Shown: piece by piece, positions 13,921 to 14,478 of the stretch | Layout: each line of letters opens with the position of its first letter | How positions within the stretch are numbered: the stretch's first letter is position 1 | Assembly (NCBI GenBank): GCA_040902425.1 | Contig: JBBDXI010000097.1 | Span: 1-14,478 of the forward strand | From: JBBDXI01 sp040902425 | GTDB taxonomy: Bacteria; Planctomycetota; Phycisphaerae; Phycisphaerales; UBA1924 | Reading direction: 5' to 3' | Length of the DNA: 14,478 bases | The notes under the pieces: model-generated | Databases searched by the model: none | What the model saw: only the letters and a program-made list of their open reading frames with translations | What the model was told of the DNA's origin: nothing | Position numbers and translations under genes: made by a program

Positions 13921-13943
13921 GGCACGGGCGTCTCGCCCGTGCC
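13921..13943. repeat. Perfect 10-bp-stem hairpin after rpsK
   Basis: GGCACGGGCG is followed by TCT and by the exact complement CGCCCGTGCC. It lies 10 bases downstream of the rpsK stop. The stem is very stable but followed on the minus strand by GCTCGCTTTG, not a clean T run, and rpoA must still be transcribed. A partial terminator, processing site or dispersed palindromic repeat are all possible. Confidence 0.65.
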
Positions 13944-13953
13944 CCTCAGACGA

Positions 13954-14331
13954 TTACACGCGGCGCCGCTTGGTCGGGCGGCAGCCGTTGTGGGGTACGG
14001 GGGTGTGGTCCTCGATCGCCGTGACCCGCAGGCCGGTGGAGACGATGCCGTTCACGGCCGATTCCCGCCCCGCGCCCGAGCCGCGGATCCGCACCTCGAC
14101 CTCGCTCATCCCGATCTTGCGGGCCTTCTGTCCGGCCGACTCCCCGGCGCGGGTGGCGGCAAACGGCGTGCTCTTGCGGGCCCCCTTGAAGCCGATCGTC
14201 CCCGCCGAGTCCCAGCACACCGTCTCGCCGTTCATGTCGGTGATGGTGACCAGCGTGTTGTTCTGCGTCGCCTTCACGTGGGCGATGCCCCGGACGACGT
14301 TCTTGCGGACCTTCTTGACCTTCTTTGCCAT
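13954..14331 (-). CDS. rpsK: 30S ribosomal protein S11
   Basis: S11 forms part of the platform of the small subunit near the mRNA exit and the E site. The 125-residue product has the family signature throughout: GIAHVKATQNNTLVTITDMN at 15-34, GFKGARKSTPFAA at 47-59, VEVRIRGSGAGRESAVNGI at 78-96, GLRVTAIEDHTPVPHNGCRP at 100-119 and the basic end KRRRV. Length is normal. The start ATG 14331 is set by a strong GGAGGG ribosome site (14336-14341). It follows rpsM by 90 bp. Confidence 0.98.
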   Translation of the reverse strand: MAKKVKKVRKNVVRGIAHVKATQNNTLVTITDMNGETVCWDSAGTIGFKGARKSTPFAATRAGESAGQKARKIGMSEVEVRIRGSGAGRESAVNGIVSTGLRVTAIEDHTPVPHNGCRPTKRRRV

Positions 14332-14335
14332 CGTT

Positions 14336-14341
14336 CCCTCC
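14336..14341 (-). promoter_or_regulatory. Strong ribosome-binding site of rpsK
   Basis: GGAGGG on the minus strand lies four bases before the rpsK ATG. It is the clearest Shine-Dalgarno sequence in the window; most other genes here have weak ones or none. Confidence 0.8.
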
Positions 14342-14351
14342 GCGGATCATC

Positions 14352-14366
14352 GAACCCAACGGGTTC
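14352..14366. repeat. Small hairpin in the rpsM-rpsK spacer
   Basis: GAACCC pairs with GGGTTC across a 3-base loop. It sits 10 bases upstream of the rpsK ribosome-binding site in the mRNA and might influence rpsK translation. It is short enough to be chance. Confidence 0.35.
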
Positions 14367-14421
14367 TACCCGCGATCTGTTTGTGCACCCGCTTGCCGAG
14401 TGCCGCTTGCCTCTTGCCGGC

Positions 14422-14478
14422 TCAGGCCTTCGCCTTCACACCCTTCTTGCCCGCCACCGTCTTCTTCTTGCCCTTGCG
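14422..14478 (-). CDS. rpsM: 30S ribosomal protein S13, C-terminal end only
   Basis: The last 18 codons before a TGA at 14422-14424 read RKGKKKTVAGKKGVKAKA. The RKGKKKTVAxKK ending is the typical basic tail of S13, which contacts tRNA and 23S rRNA across the subunit interface. Its place directly upstream of rpsK is the conserved order. The rest of the gene lies beyond the right edge. Confidence 0.85.
   Translation of the reverse strand, partial: RKGKKKTVAGKKGVKAKA

Larger units (their letters stand above)
13801..13953. other. Long spacer between rpsK and rpoA, no rpsD
   Basis: This 153-bp spacer holds two inverted repeats (13862-13883 and 13921-13943) and no gene. In E. coli rpsD sits at this place; here it is absent, as in Bacillus-type orders. 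Confidence 0.6.

Noticed and set aside
13921..13943. Intrinsic terminator after rpsK
   Set aside because: The stem is perfect but no T run follows in the transcribed direction, and rpoA and rplQ follow downstream. Kept as an inverted repeat only.

Overview
The window is chromosomal DNA of very high GC content, most likely from a member of the Planctomycetota and probably of the class Phycisphaerae. The lineage call rests on three things. A secreted protein at the left edge carries dockerin-like C-terminal repeats built on YANCDxSTQPPVLNVADFxCFL. A lipoprotein has a YdjY-type domain. Ribosomal protein L17 is enlarged. The lineage is inferred from these styles of protein; no 16S rRNA gene is present.

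Layout. Positions 1-1727 (minus) hold the 5' part of a gene for a large secreted Cys-rich protein, cut by the left edge. After a 295-bp spacer (1728-2022) with an 18-bp perfect palindrome comes carA (2023-3288, minus). Diverging from it with only 7 bp between is priA (3296-5650, plus). A plus-strand set follows: a class IV (D-amino-acid/branched-chain type) aminotransferase (5708-6664), murD (6667-8034) and a YdjY-domain lipoprotein (8085-8975). It converges on a long minus-strand block. Read in transcription order from the right edge, that block is rpsM (3' end only), rpsK, rpoA, rplQ, an unrecognised tail-anchored protein, panB and a Deg/HtrA-type periplasmic protease. It looks like the alpha ribosomal operon continuing into housekeeping genes.

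How the genes work together. rpsM-rpsK-rpoA-rplQ is the classical ribosome/RNA polymerase alpha cluster, here without rpsD between rpsK and rpoA. Its spacers are 90, 153 and 119 bp and each contains inverted repeats. The aminotransferase and murD are 2 bp apart, so they are probably translationally coupled. If the aminotransferase makes D-glutamate from D-alanine, it would supply the substrate that MurD adds to the peptidoglycan precursor. carA, priA, murD and panB are core metabolism or replication genes.

I see no mobile element, CRISPR array, phage gene, tRNA or defence system, and no clear sign of recent transfer. The least expected features are the ~55-residue insertion in L17, the internally duplicated tail-anchored protein after rplQ, the hairpin-bearing spacers of the ribosomal operon, the altered MurD P-loop, and the aminotransferase-MurD pairing.
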